Positions 33,288-40,705 of a stretch of DNA of 64,000 nt are shown one piece after another. The notes under the pieces were generated by a model, which did no database searches, was not told the origin of the DNA, and saw only the letters and a list, made by a program, of their open reading frames with translations. The position numbers were made by a program, and so were the translations under genes. Position 1 is the first letter of the stretch; each line of letters begins with the position of its first letter. Source of the DNA: Bacteroidota bacterium (lineage in GTDB: Bacteria; Bacteroidota; Bacteroidia; 2-12-FULL-35-15); NCBI GenBank assembly GCA_025963715.1, contig JAOQAG010000034.1, positions 1-64,000 of the forward strand. Reading direction: 5' to 3'.

Positions 33288-34247
33288 ATGACTCTGCGTG
33301 TACTGGTTCAGCTCCTCAATGGAGGATTCAAATCCGAAAGCATCATTCAGGGTGTAATAATTGCCTTTATCAAGATTATGGTTCCAGGCATATTTTGCAA
33401 GGTCCAGCTTGGTGGATTCAAAACTCATTAATTCCATCAATTCCTTGATTTGCTTGCAAAGCATGCAATTGCTGCTAATAATTTGTTTGGCAATGGTAAG
33501 CCTGCTTTCGTCAAAACCTTTGTCGGCAATGGACTTTTTTGCGGCCTCAAAATCTTCCGGCGACATAGGCGCAGGGCAACCGTATACACCATTATAACCC
33601 GGCAGCGCGTAAGGAGCATTGTTATGCGAATGGTGATTGTGATCAACGTGTGGTTCCGGGCTGGAAGAAGAGGTAGTAACCGTTGTAGTAGTGGTGGTGG
33701 TAGAGCTTCCCACATAGTTTGGATCATTCACATTCAGGTTAATGTTAACGCCCGGTACTCCCACATTTACACCTACCGTTCCGCTCCCGGTAGTATTGGT
33801 AGTTGTAGTGCCAACGGTATTGGTTGTAACAGTGGTTGCAGCACCGTAACCGGCAGGGTTATAATTGATCACGGTTTGTTCCGGATTAGCTGTAACAACA
33901 GTTTCAATGGGAGCGGTTCCCCTGAACTGTAATTTATACGTGCCTTTTTTATTGATGATCGCGGAAGTGAACTCCGTATTTTGAACCGGGCTGCCGCCAT
34001 TCATCAAGTACAGGTTCTGATCAATATCGCTTATGCCGTTTGCAAAGATCACTTTTGCCTGGTAAGTGGCGTTGTTCAGCCCCGTTACTTTTACATTGGT
34101 TTCGGGTTGTGCATTTTGCCGTACGCCGTTTAAGATCAGCGTAAATTTTAATCCATCCTGCGAGTAGATCACTACATTGTTATTTTGCCCCAGCACCATG
34201 GTGCCGAACAAAAAGATTGCTAAAAATGAAAGGAATGCGCGTTTCAT
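33285..34247 (-). CDS. Secreted DUF4476-domain protein with His- and Thr-rich linker
   Basis: This 320-residue exported protein has signal peptide MKRAFLSFLAIFLFGTMVLG. An N-terminal beta domain (about 22-120) starts with NNNVVIYSQDGLKFTLILNG. Then come a low-complexity Thr/Gly/Asn linker (VGTTTTNTTGSGTVGVNVG) and a His-rich patch (HVDHNHHSHNN) that could bind metal. The last about 95 residues match DUF4476: FEAAKKSIADKGFDESRLTI, then CMLCKQIKELMELMSFE and LDLAKYAWNHNLD. The role is unknown. It is a single gene between repeats. Confidence 0.85.
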   Translation of the reverse strand: MKRAFLSFLAIFLFGTMVLGQNNNVVIYSQDGLKFTLILNGVRQNAQPETNVKVTGLNNATYQAKVIFANGISDIDQNLYLMNGGSPVQNTEFTSAIINKKGTYKLQFRGTAPIETVVTANPEQTVINYNPAGYGAATTVTTNTVGTTTTNTTGSGTVGVNVGVPGVNINLNVNDPNYVGSSTTTTTTTVTTSSSSPEPHVDHNHHSHNNAPYALPGYNGVYGCPAPMSPEDFEAAKKSIADKGFDESRLTIAKQIISSNCMLCKQIKELMELMSFESTKLDLAKYAWNHNLDKGNYYTLNDAFGFESSIEELNQYTQSH

Positions 34248-34476
34248 AAGCTGTTTTTTTTAATTGTTAATTTTGGATAATTTTAAAGTACATCCCGCTC
34301 ATATTGCTATGAACGGGAAGCTGCAGCAAAACAGGTAACCACTATTTTACATGTTGTTGATGCAGTTTTTTTTAACATGATTATTTTATTTTGGTTGTGT
34401 ATGTTTGTAAGTCCGATCCTGTTCCGGGAGTAAAATTAACCGGGAAAATGTATCTTTAAAAACGCTATACAGGCCC
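34248..34476. other. Gap with a probable promoter for the gene pair at 34477/34566
   Basis: TATCTTTA at 34451-34458 differs from TAnnTTTG at one position and lies 18 bases before the small ORF at 34477. The remainder of the gap contains an imperfect GC palindrome (CCCGCTCATATTGCTATGAACGGG, at 34290-34316) and AT-rich sequence, with no gene seen. Confidence 0.4.
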
Positions 34477-34569
34477 ATGGGTTGGATTGGCGGTTGCCGG
34501 ATGGGCGAACATGCACTGAACAAAGCAAAAGAGCGGTTGATTTATGAATTCACAAAAAAGAAAGAATGA
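34477..34569 (+). CDS. Candidate small ORF translationally coupled to the next gene
   Basis: ATG at 34477 opens a 30-residue frame (MGWIGGCRMGEHALNKAKER, then a short basic tail) whose TGA overlaps the ATG of the next gene as ATGA. Codons look normal and a -7-like box precedes it. It could be a leader peptide or a short unrecognised protein. Without homologues this is tentative. Confidence 0.35.
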   Translation: MGWIGGCRMGEHALNKAKERLIYEFTKKKE

Positions 34570-36056
34570 ACAAACAGGTATATGAATCGTTCAAAAAACT
34601 AAATGAAACGGAGCGGGCAGAGCTGATCTATAAATTTAAAAACTCGCCAACGGTTACCCGGTTCATTGATTTTATTGAAAAATTAAAAAGTCCGAATTTT
34701 AAAACCATGGCAGCCATTGATGCCGTGTACAGCGATGAAAAGGAACAAACGGCTTATGCTGTGCTGGAAAACCGTTTTTTTAAGCTGCGTAAAAAAATAC
34801 TGGACGAACTGGAAAGCTTCCAAACCAACGATACATCGCAGGTACATGCAGAAGAAGAGCTGAAATTCCTGAAAGCAAAACTTTTTATTGCCACAGAAAA
34901 TAAAGAAACCGGCTACAAACAATTGCTGGAGCTGGAAAAGGTATGTTGGGAGAAAAATATTTTTGAGCTGCTTCCTGCTATTATTGATCAATTGATCTTT
35001 TGTAACCAGTCGTTTAACCGGCTCGAAAATAATGTACCGCTATATACCAAACAACAAAAGGCAATTGAGCTGCAGGCAGATATGAACCGTTGCTGCATGA
35101 CGGCACGACAGGTATACGAGATCAACTTTACAGTAGGAGTGAAGTTCGCAAAAAAAGAACTGAATTACCTGCGTACGCTGGCAGTAAAGCACAAGGCATA
35201 TCCCCGGTTTTTATTGTGTTATCACCATGTATCGGCGTATTACAAATTAGGCTCGAAAGATTATTCTACCGATCCGCAGGTGTTGAGCAGGCATTTATCG
35301 GCGTTTAAAAAACTGCAATCAAAATACCCGCAAATTCCTTTGCTGACCTATAAAGTAAATTATGTGCAATTGCAGCACATGCATTTCAACAGCATGGTCA
35401 TGTCGTATCATTTTACGCGTTGCGAATTTGAAGAATCGTACCAGATCGTGCATGCTTTTTCAAAACAAATGGACGATGAACATTCCGTTTTTAAAACACA
35501 CAAAACAGAAGCTTTCTTTTATAATCTCATCACGGCACAGTGCATGACCCACCGGTATTCCGAAGCCATGGAAACCATCAATAATTTTGCGGTGTATTTG
35601 AAAAACAATCATCAAACGGATAAATTAATGCTCGTAAATGCAATGAAAGCGCGTATTTACAGCGAGGTTTATCCGCAAACCTATAAAATGGATCCCGCTT
35701 TTTTACTGGAGCAAACGGAGGAATATGCAAAAGTGCTGCGCAAGTCCGATAATATGATGACCTCGCTGGATCAGACGCTGATCCTGAGAATCAAACTGCT
35801 GATCATTGCCGGTGCTTACAAAAAAGCAGTGCAGGGTTTGAAAGAACCCGTTGTAACGGATTATTTAAAAGGATTGAATTTGTATGATGCTTTCGCTGAG
35901 CTGATCAGTATTTTAACAGATAATTCATCGCAAAAACACAAGCAGCTCCAGGAGTTGAATAAATCCATTCAGCTGATAAAGCACCGTTCCAGAACGCCTG
36001 CGCAATACATGCACATTTTCTGGCTGCAACATTATATCAAACATCTGCTGGCTTAA
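34566..36056 (+). CDS. Hypothetical helical-repeat protein, 496 residues
   Basis: This is a cytoplasmic protein with no signal or membrane segment. It is almost wholly helical, with irregular TPR-like hairpins (TARQVYEINFTVGVKFAKKE, MTHRYSEAMETINNFAVYLK, GAYKKAVQGLKEPVVTD). The N-terminus (FKKLNETERAELIYKFKNS) resembles a short regulatory segment. The general type is common in Bacteroidota, but the family was not identified. It may be a scaffold or regulator. The start overlaps a 30-codon ORF by ATGA. A saccharopine-dehydrogenase gene follows 58 bases later. Confidence 0.75.
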   Translation: MNKQVYESFKKLNETERAELIYKFKNSPTVTRFIDFIEKLKSPNFKTMAAIDAVYSDEKEQTAYAVLENRFFKLRKKILDELESFQTNDTSQVHAEEELKFLKAKLFIATENKETGYKQLLELEKVCWEKNIFELLPAIIDQLIFCNQSFNRLENNVPLYTKQQKAIELQADMNRCCMTARQVYEINFTVGVKFAKKELNYLRTLAVKHKAYPRFLLCYHHVSAYYKLGSKDYSTDPQVLSRHLSAFKKLQSKYPQIPLLTYKVNYVQLQHMHFNSMVMSYHFTRCEFEESYQIVHAFSKQMDDEHSVFKTHKTEAFFYNLITAQCMTHRYSEAMETINNFAVYLKNNHQTDKLMLVNAMKARIYSEVYPQTYKMDPAFLLEQTEEYAKVLRKSDNMMTSLDQTLILRIKLLIIAGAYKKAVQGLKEPVVTDYLKGLNLYDAFAELISILTDNSSQKHKQLQELNKSIQLIKHRSRTPAQYMHIFWLQHYIKHLLA

Positions 36057-36114
36057 AATGGTTAAATACAATAATTAGTTTTAATTTCGCCCGCAATTAA
36101 TAGAGCATTATCAA

Positions 36115-37440
36115 ATGAAAAATATATTGTTAATCGGCGCAGGCCGTTCCGCATCTTGCCTCATTAAATATTTACTGGATCATTCAACCGCCGAAAACTG
36201 GAATGTAACCGTTGCGGATGTGTCGCTGGAACTGGTGCAGCAAAAAACAAACAACCATCCGAACAGCCGCGCTATTGCGATCGATATTAATGATGAGATG
36301 CAGCGCGAGCAGGAAATTACGCGTGCAGATCTTGTGATCTCTATGTTACCGGCCTTTATGCACATGAGCGTGGCAACCGATTGCGTGCGTTTGAAAAAAC
36401 ACCTTGCAACCGCTTCCTATGTTTCCAAAGAAATGGCCGCATTGAACGATGAAGCAAAAGCTGCAGGCATTATTCTGATGAACGAGATCGGGCTGGATCC
36501 GGGCGTGGATCATGCTTCCGCGATGAAGATCATTGATGAGATCCATGAAAAAGGGGGGGAGCTCACCTTGTTCAAATCCTATTGCGGCGGACTGGTAGCA
36601 CCCGAAAGTGATACCAATCCATGGGGCTATAAATTTTCGTGGAACCCGCGCAATGTAATATTGGCAGGGCAGGGAACCGCGCAATACATCGAGAACGGAA
36701 AATATAAATACATTCCATACAACCGTTTATTCACACAAACCGACATGATCGAAATGGACGGAAACAGGAAATACGAAGCGTATGCTAACCGTGATTCCTT
36801 GTCTTACCGACATTTTTACAACATCGAAAACATTCCAACCATGCTGCGCGGAACACTGCGCATGCCGGGCTATTGTAAAGCATGGAACGTGTTTGTAAAA
36901 TTAGGGCTTACGGACGATACCTACAAGATTGAAGCATCCGATACATTAACGTACCGCGAACTGATGGAAGCATTTTTACCGCAGGGAAAACAAACGGTAA
37001 AAGAAAAATTAATTGCATTCATGGGAGCAGAAATGGATGCGGAAACATTGAGCAGGATCGAATGGCTGGATCTTTTTGGAGATCGTAAGATCCGGATGGA
37101 AAATGCATCACCAGCACAAATTTTGCAGGATCTGCTGGAAGAAAAATGGAAGCTGGAAGAAAATGACAAGGACCTGATCGTGATGCAGCATCAATTTGAA
37201 TACATGTTGAACGGAGAATTAAAAAAAATAAATTCCTCGCTGGTTGTAAAAGGCGAAGATCAAACCTACACCGCCATGGCAAAAACCGTGGGCTTACCCT
37301 TGGCGATCACTGCAAAATTGATCCTGCAGGGGAAAATAAAAGCACGCGGTGTTACCATTCCCACAATAAAAGAAATCTACGAACCGTTGTTGCAGGAGTT
37401 AGAAACATACGGTGTACAGTTTATTGAGAAGCATAGTTAA
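36115..37440 (+). CDS. Saccharopine dehydrogenase family (Lys9-like) oxidoreductase
   Basis: This 441-residue NAD(P)-binding protein begins with a Rossmann motif (NILLIGAGRSASCLIKYLL). It continues with the family signatures ADLVISMLPAFMHMSVAT and NEIGLDPGVDHASAMKIIDE, then FKSYCGGLVAPESDTNPWGY, all diagnostic of saccharopine reductase/dehydrogenase (glutamate-forming type). In fungi this enzyme makes saccharopine; in bacteria it may act in lysine or related amino-acid metabolism. No other lysine gene is nearby, so the pathway is uncertain. Length is normal. Confidence 0.88.
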   Translation: MKNILLIGAGRSASCLIKYLLDHSTAENWNVTVADVSLELVQQKTNNHPNSRAIAIDINDEMQREQEITRADLVISMLPAFMHMSVATDCVRLKKHLATASYVSKEMAALNDEAKAAGIILMNEIGLDPGVDHASAMKIIDEIHEKGGELTLFKSYCGGLVAPESDTNPWGYKFSWNPRNVILAGQGTAQYIENGKYKYIPYNRLFTQTDMIEMDGNRKYEAYANRDSLSYRHFYNIENIPTMLRGTLRMPGYCKAWNVFVKLGLTDDTYKIEASDTLTYRELMEAFLPQGKQTVKEKLIAFMGAEMDAETLSRIEWLDLFGDRKIRMENASPAQILQDLLEEKWKLEENDKDLIVMQHQFEYMLNGELKKINSSLVVKGEDQTYTAMAKTVGLPLAITAKLILQGKIKARGVTIPTIKEIYEPLLQELETYGVQFIEKHS

Positions 37441-37516
37441 GTAGAAAGTATCAGGTCGCAGGTATTAGGTACTAAATCCGGAAAATGCTAATTTTTAATA
37501 CAGAGTATCATTTGTT

Positions 37517-37633
37517 GCCACAGATTCACAGATTAAAAAAATATAAAAACCATTACACAGATCATCCAAAATCGCTTTGCGATTTTATCCGTGCAATTCA
37601 AATTTAAATTAAAAAAATCTGTGAATCTGTGGC
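37517..37633. repeat. Inverted-repeat element, GCCACAGATTCACAGATT family, copy 2
   Basis: This copy has the same 18-base arms as 9281-9394 and the same central AATCGCTTTGCGATT palindrome in opposite orientation. It sits between the saccharopine dehydrogenase gene and the DUF2459 gene. Confidence 0.85.
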
Positions 37634-37667
37634 TTATTAAGCCAACACAGTACCTGATACTTTTTCC

Positions 37668-38357
37668 TTGATACTTTTTCTAAAAAAAACTCTTCGTTAC
37701 ATTTTATACACTGCTGCCGGAATCATCACCTTCGTCGGCATCTACCTGCTGCTTTCTCAGATCCTGCCTTATTTTAAAGTAAACGCGGATGTTCCTCCTC
37801 CGGAAAACGGGATCACGATCTATATCGAATCAAACGGTGTGCATACCGATTTTGTGATGCCTGTAAAAATGCCGCAAATGGACTGGAATACGCTTTTTCC
37901 GTATTCCGATTTTGAAAAAGTGGATTTCACTTACAGGTATGTTGCTGCGGGTTGGGGCGACAAAGGCTTTTTTATCGGAACACCCACCTGGGCGGATCTT
38001 AAATTCTCCACCGCATTTAAAGCCGCATTCGGGTTGAGCTCTACCGCCATGCATGTAACATACAAACATTACGAGCCGCATGTAAGCGAATCCTGCAAAA
38101 AACTGGTGATCTCGCAGGAACAGTACAATACGCTGATCGCTTACATCAAAGAATCGTTTCAGTACAGCAATGGAAAAACGATCCGGGTAAACCATGCCGG
38201 TTATTCCTACAACGATTGTTTTTACGAGGCAAACGGAACCTATAGCCTGTTTAAAACCTGCAATGTATGGACAGGCAGAGGCTTAAAGAAAATAGGACTG
38301 AGGATCGGGATCTGGACGCCATTCCAGGGCGGAATCATGGAACATTTGCCACAATAG
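37668..38357 (+). CDS. DUF2459 (TIGR02117-type) protein
   Basis: This 229-residue protein has one N-terminal transmembrane helix (YILYTAAGIITFVGIYLLLS) and a periplasmic domain matching the DUF2459 family: IYIESNGVHTDFVMPV, YVAAGWGDKGFFIGTPTW, STAMHVTYKHY and NDCFYEANGTYSLFKTCNVW, with the Cys/His set of a possible peptidase-like fold. It starts with TTG at 37668; an in-frame stop lies 30 bases upstream and no ATG is available. The function is unknown. Confidence 0.85.
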   Translation: MILFLKKTLRYILYTAAGIITFVGIYLLLSQILPYFKVNADVPPPENGITIYIESNGVHTDFVMPVKMPQMDWNTLFPYSDFEKVDFTYRYVAAGWGDKGFFIGTPTWADLKFSTAFKAAFGLSSTAMHVTYKHYEPHVSESCKKLVISQEQYNTLIAYIKESFQYSNGKTIRVNHAGYSYNDCFYEANGTYSLFKTCNVWTGRGLKKIGLRIGIWTPFQGGIMEHLPQ

Positions 38358-38452
38358 GAAGTTATTAACCATCGTTAATACATTATCACCGACAAATAAT
38401 TGACTTCTACCGAAATGTTTTTTAACTTTACGGTAAAATTAGATTATGTTCC

Positions 38453-38926
38453 GTGAAAACCTTCAGGTTAAAATATTTAATTTTTCTTAACCTATTGCTC
38501 GTTGCCTTTCGTGCTTCTGCTCAACCGGATAACAATACGAACAACGATGCAACGGTGACTATTGTTGGAAATATCCCTGACAATAATGATAATAATCTGC
38601 CCGGAAATTACTCCACACAAACTACCAACGACCAGCCTCCGCCTCCCGCACAACAGCAATTAGCTCCCAAAAACGATAATATTGAGCCTACCATTGAAAA
38701 TGGCTTCCACATGCGTTACCAGATCCAAAGTCCCGGTTCGGCCGAACGAATGGTTTCTGTTGGATCTTCTTCAGCAGGCGGATCATCTGTTTCCAGCGGT
38801 GCCAAATCAAAGCGGCACGCTGTTTCGCTGGCAGAACGCAGTTTTAATTTCAAAAAGAAATTCAAAAACTGGTGTCCTCACCGCAAAAAAAAGTACCACC
38901 CCACACTTTGCGAAAAATTCAAATAG
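38453..38926 (+). CDS. Small secreted low-complexity protein
   Basis: This 157-residue protein starts at GTG 38453, with a signal peptide (YLIFLNLLLVAFRASAQ). It has an Asn/Asp-rich segment (PDNNTNNDATV, PDNNDNNLPGN), a Pro/Gln stretch and a basic C-terminus with two cysteines (NWCPHRKKKYHPTLCEKF). No domain was recognised. It precedes the PorE-like gene by 96 bases on the same strand; a link to secretion or gliding is possible but unproven. Confidence 0.6.
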   Translation: MKTFRLKYLIFLNLLLVAFRASAQPDNNTNNDATVTIVGNIPDNNDNNLPGNYSTQTTNDQPPPPAQQQLAPKNDNIEPTIENGFHMRYQIQSPGSAERMVSVGSSSAGGSSVSSGAKSKRHAVSLAERSFNFKKKFKNWCPHRKKKYHPTLCEKFK

Positions 38927-38993
38927 TTCCGGCTGTTAACGCCTGAAATAAATCTATTCATCTGTTAAAAGCCATCATTCGTTGCTTTTTTTT

Positions 38994-39001
38994 ATCTTTG
39001 C
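38994..39001 (+). promoter_or_regulatory. -7 element of the PorE-like gene
   Basis: TATCTTTG fits TAnnTTTG exactly, 22 bases before the first ATG at 39023. No convincing -33 box was seen. Confidence 0.5.
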
Positions 39002-39022
39002 TTTCCATTAAAAATTATAGCG

Positions 39023-40627
39023 ATGTATTTAACAATGAAAAAGTCATTATTTTTTGCCTGCTCTCTCTTTTTATTATCAGCACCTGCAGCTTTTGCGCAG
39101 GACGAATCCACAAAAAAAGTAGATGCGTACGAAGCAGATAAAAAGTTTTTGCAGGGCAATTACGAAGCAGCGTTGGATGATTACCTGGCCCTGTTGGATA
39201 AAGATCCGAAAAACGATAAATACAATTACGATATCGCTATTTGTTACCTGAATACCAATATCAACAAAACAAAAGCGATCCCATACCTCGAGATTCTTAC
39301 GCATAAAACAAAATACGATCCCAATGCCATGTATTTATTGGGCCGCGCTTATCATTATGCATACCGTTTCGACGATGCCATAAAAGCGTACAATACCTTT
39401 AAACAAACCGGCCGCGGTAATGCCGATAACTTAACGGATGTTGACCGCCAGATCCAGTTTTGCATCAACGCAAAAGAGCTGATGAAATTCCCATTGAACG
39501 TAACGTTTGAAAACCTGGGGCCGAATGTAAATTCGCCTTACGCAGATTATTATCCTTTTGTACCGAACGATGAATCGTTCATTATTTTAAACACCCGCCG
39601 TCCGGATGAAGGTGCAGAAGTTGCAAAAGACGACGGTTCATACCCAGCAGCCATTTATGTTTCGAAAGTAACAGATGGCGTTTTCTCAAAAGGAAAAAAC
39701 ATCGGGCCACCGATCGCAAAAAACGATGGCGAACAGGAGATCATCGGCTTATCAGCCAGCGGCGAGATCATGTTGCTGTATTATACCAATTTAAAAGGAG
39801 TGGGCGATATTTACAGCACCACTACAGATAAAAACAAAAGCTTTAAGCCCGCTGAAAAATTAAGCGAAAATATTAATTCCTCGAAAGCAGAAGAGATTGC
39901 TGCGTGTATCAGCAGCGATGGCAGCATGCTGTATTTTGCGAGCAACCGCGCAGGCGGACAAGGCGGTACAGACTTATACATGAGCCGTAAATTACCAAAC
40001 GGAACCTGGGGCCCGGCGCAAAATTTAGGCCCGGAGATCAACACACCGTTTGATGAAGATTTTCCAAATGTTACCAACGATGGAAAAATGCTGTATTTCA
40101 GTTCCAACGGACATACCAGCATGGGCGGTTACGATATTTTTAAAGCAGAGTGGAGCGAAGAAACGCACCAGTTCAGCAATCCTAAAAATGTAGGTTACCC
40201 GATCAACACACCGGAAGATAATTTTAATTTCCGTTTGGCGGATAATGGCCGTTTTGGATACATGGCCGCTTTGCGCGAAGGTGGATTGGGCGACCTGGAT
40301 GTGTATCGCGTAACATTTAATGAGGTGGATCCGCAATACTCGGTGGTAAAAGGAAATATTTCTTCGGCCGACAGCACTCAGAAATTAAATTATACGGATG
40401 TGTTTATTTCCGTTACCAATACAAAAACACAGGAAGTGGTAGGAAACTATTTACCAAATCCGAATACCGGAAGATATGTGATGGTGCTTGCACCGGGAAA
40501 TTACCAGGTGAACATTGAGGCAAACGGTTTTCAGCCGGTAACAAATACGATCAACATCCTTGATAAAAGCTCCTATAAATTTGAGATCAGCAAGGATATT
40601 CAACTGAAACCGGAAGGATATAAATAG
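39023..40627 (+). CDS. PorE-like TPR / beta-propeller protein without an OmpA domain
   Basis: This 534-residue secreted protein (signal MKKSLFFACSLFLLSAPAAF from the second Met) has the order of PorE: TPR repeats (YEADKKFLQGNYEAALDDYL; YDPNAMYLLGRAYHYAYRFD), a PD40 propeller (residues about 160-420; SSDGSMLYFASNRAGGQGGT, TNDGKMLYFSSNGHTSMGGY) and a carboxypeptidase-regulatory-like beta domain (VVKGNISSADSTQKLNY). PorE of T9SS normally ends with an OmpA domain; here the chain stops after the beta domain (KPEGYK). It may be a T9SS or gliding accessory protein. A terminator hairpin follows. Confidence 0.8.
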   Translation: MYLTMKKSLFFACSLFLLSAPAAFAQDESTKKVDAYEADKKFLQGNYEAALDDYLALLDKDPKNDKYNYDIAICYLNTNINKTKAIPYLEILTHKTKYDPNAMYLLGRAYHYAYRFDDAIKAYNTFKQTGRGNADNLTDVDRQIQFCINAKELMKFPLNVTFENLGPNVNSPYADYYPFVPNDESFIILNTRRPDEGAEVAKDDGSYPAAIYVSKVTDGVFSKGKNIGPPIAKNDGEQEIIGLSASGEIMLLYYTNLKGVGDIYSTTTDKNKSFKPAEKLSENINSSKAEEIAACISSDGSMLYFASNRAGGQGGTDLYMSRKLPNGTWGPAQNLGPEINTPFDEDFPNVTNDGKMLYFSSNGHTSMGGYDIFKAEWSEETHQFSNPKNVGYPINTPEDNFNFRLADNGRFGYMAALREGGLGDLDVYRVTFNEVDPQYSVVKGNISSADSTQKLNYTDVFISVTNTKTQEVVGNYLPNPNTGRYVMVLAPGNYQVNIEANGFQPVTNTINILDKSSYKFEISKDIQLKPEGYK

Positions 40628-40655
40628 ATATAATAAATTTAGATATAATTAATAT

Positions 40656-40690
40656 CAAGCAAAAGCCGAGCAATGCTCGGCTTTTGCTTG
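40656..40690. terminator. Strong hairpin between the PorE-like gene and the OLD nuclease gene
   Basis: AAGCAAAAGCCGAGC and its complement around a short loop; a bidirectional-type terminator. It ends only 15 bases before the ATG of the OLD nuclease gene, leaving no room for a separate downstream promoter. Confidence 0.8.
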
Positions 40691-40705
40691 AAAAAAACTT
40701 AGACA

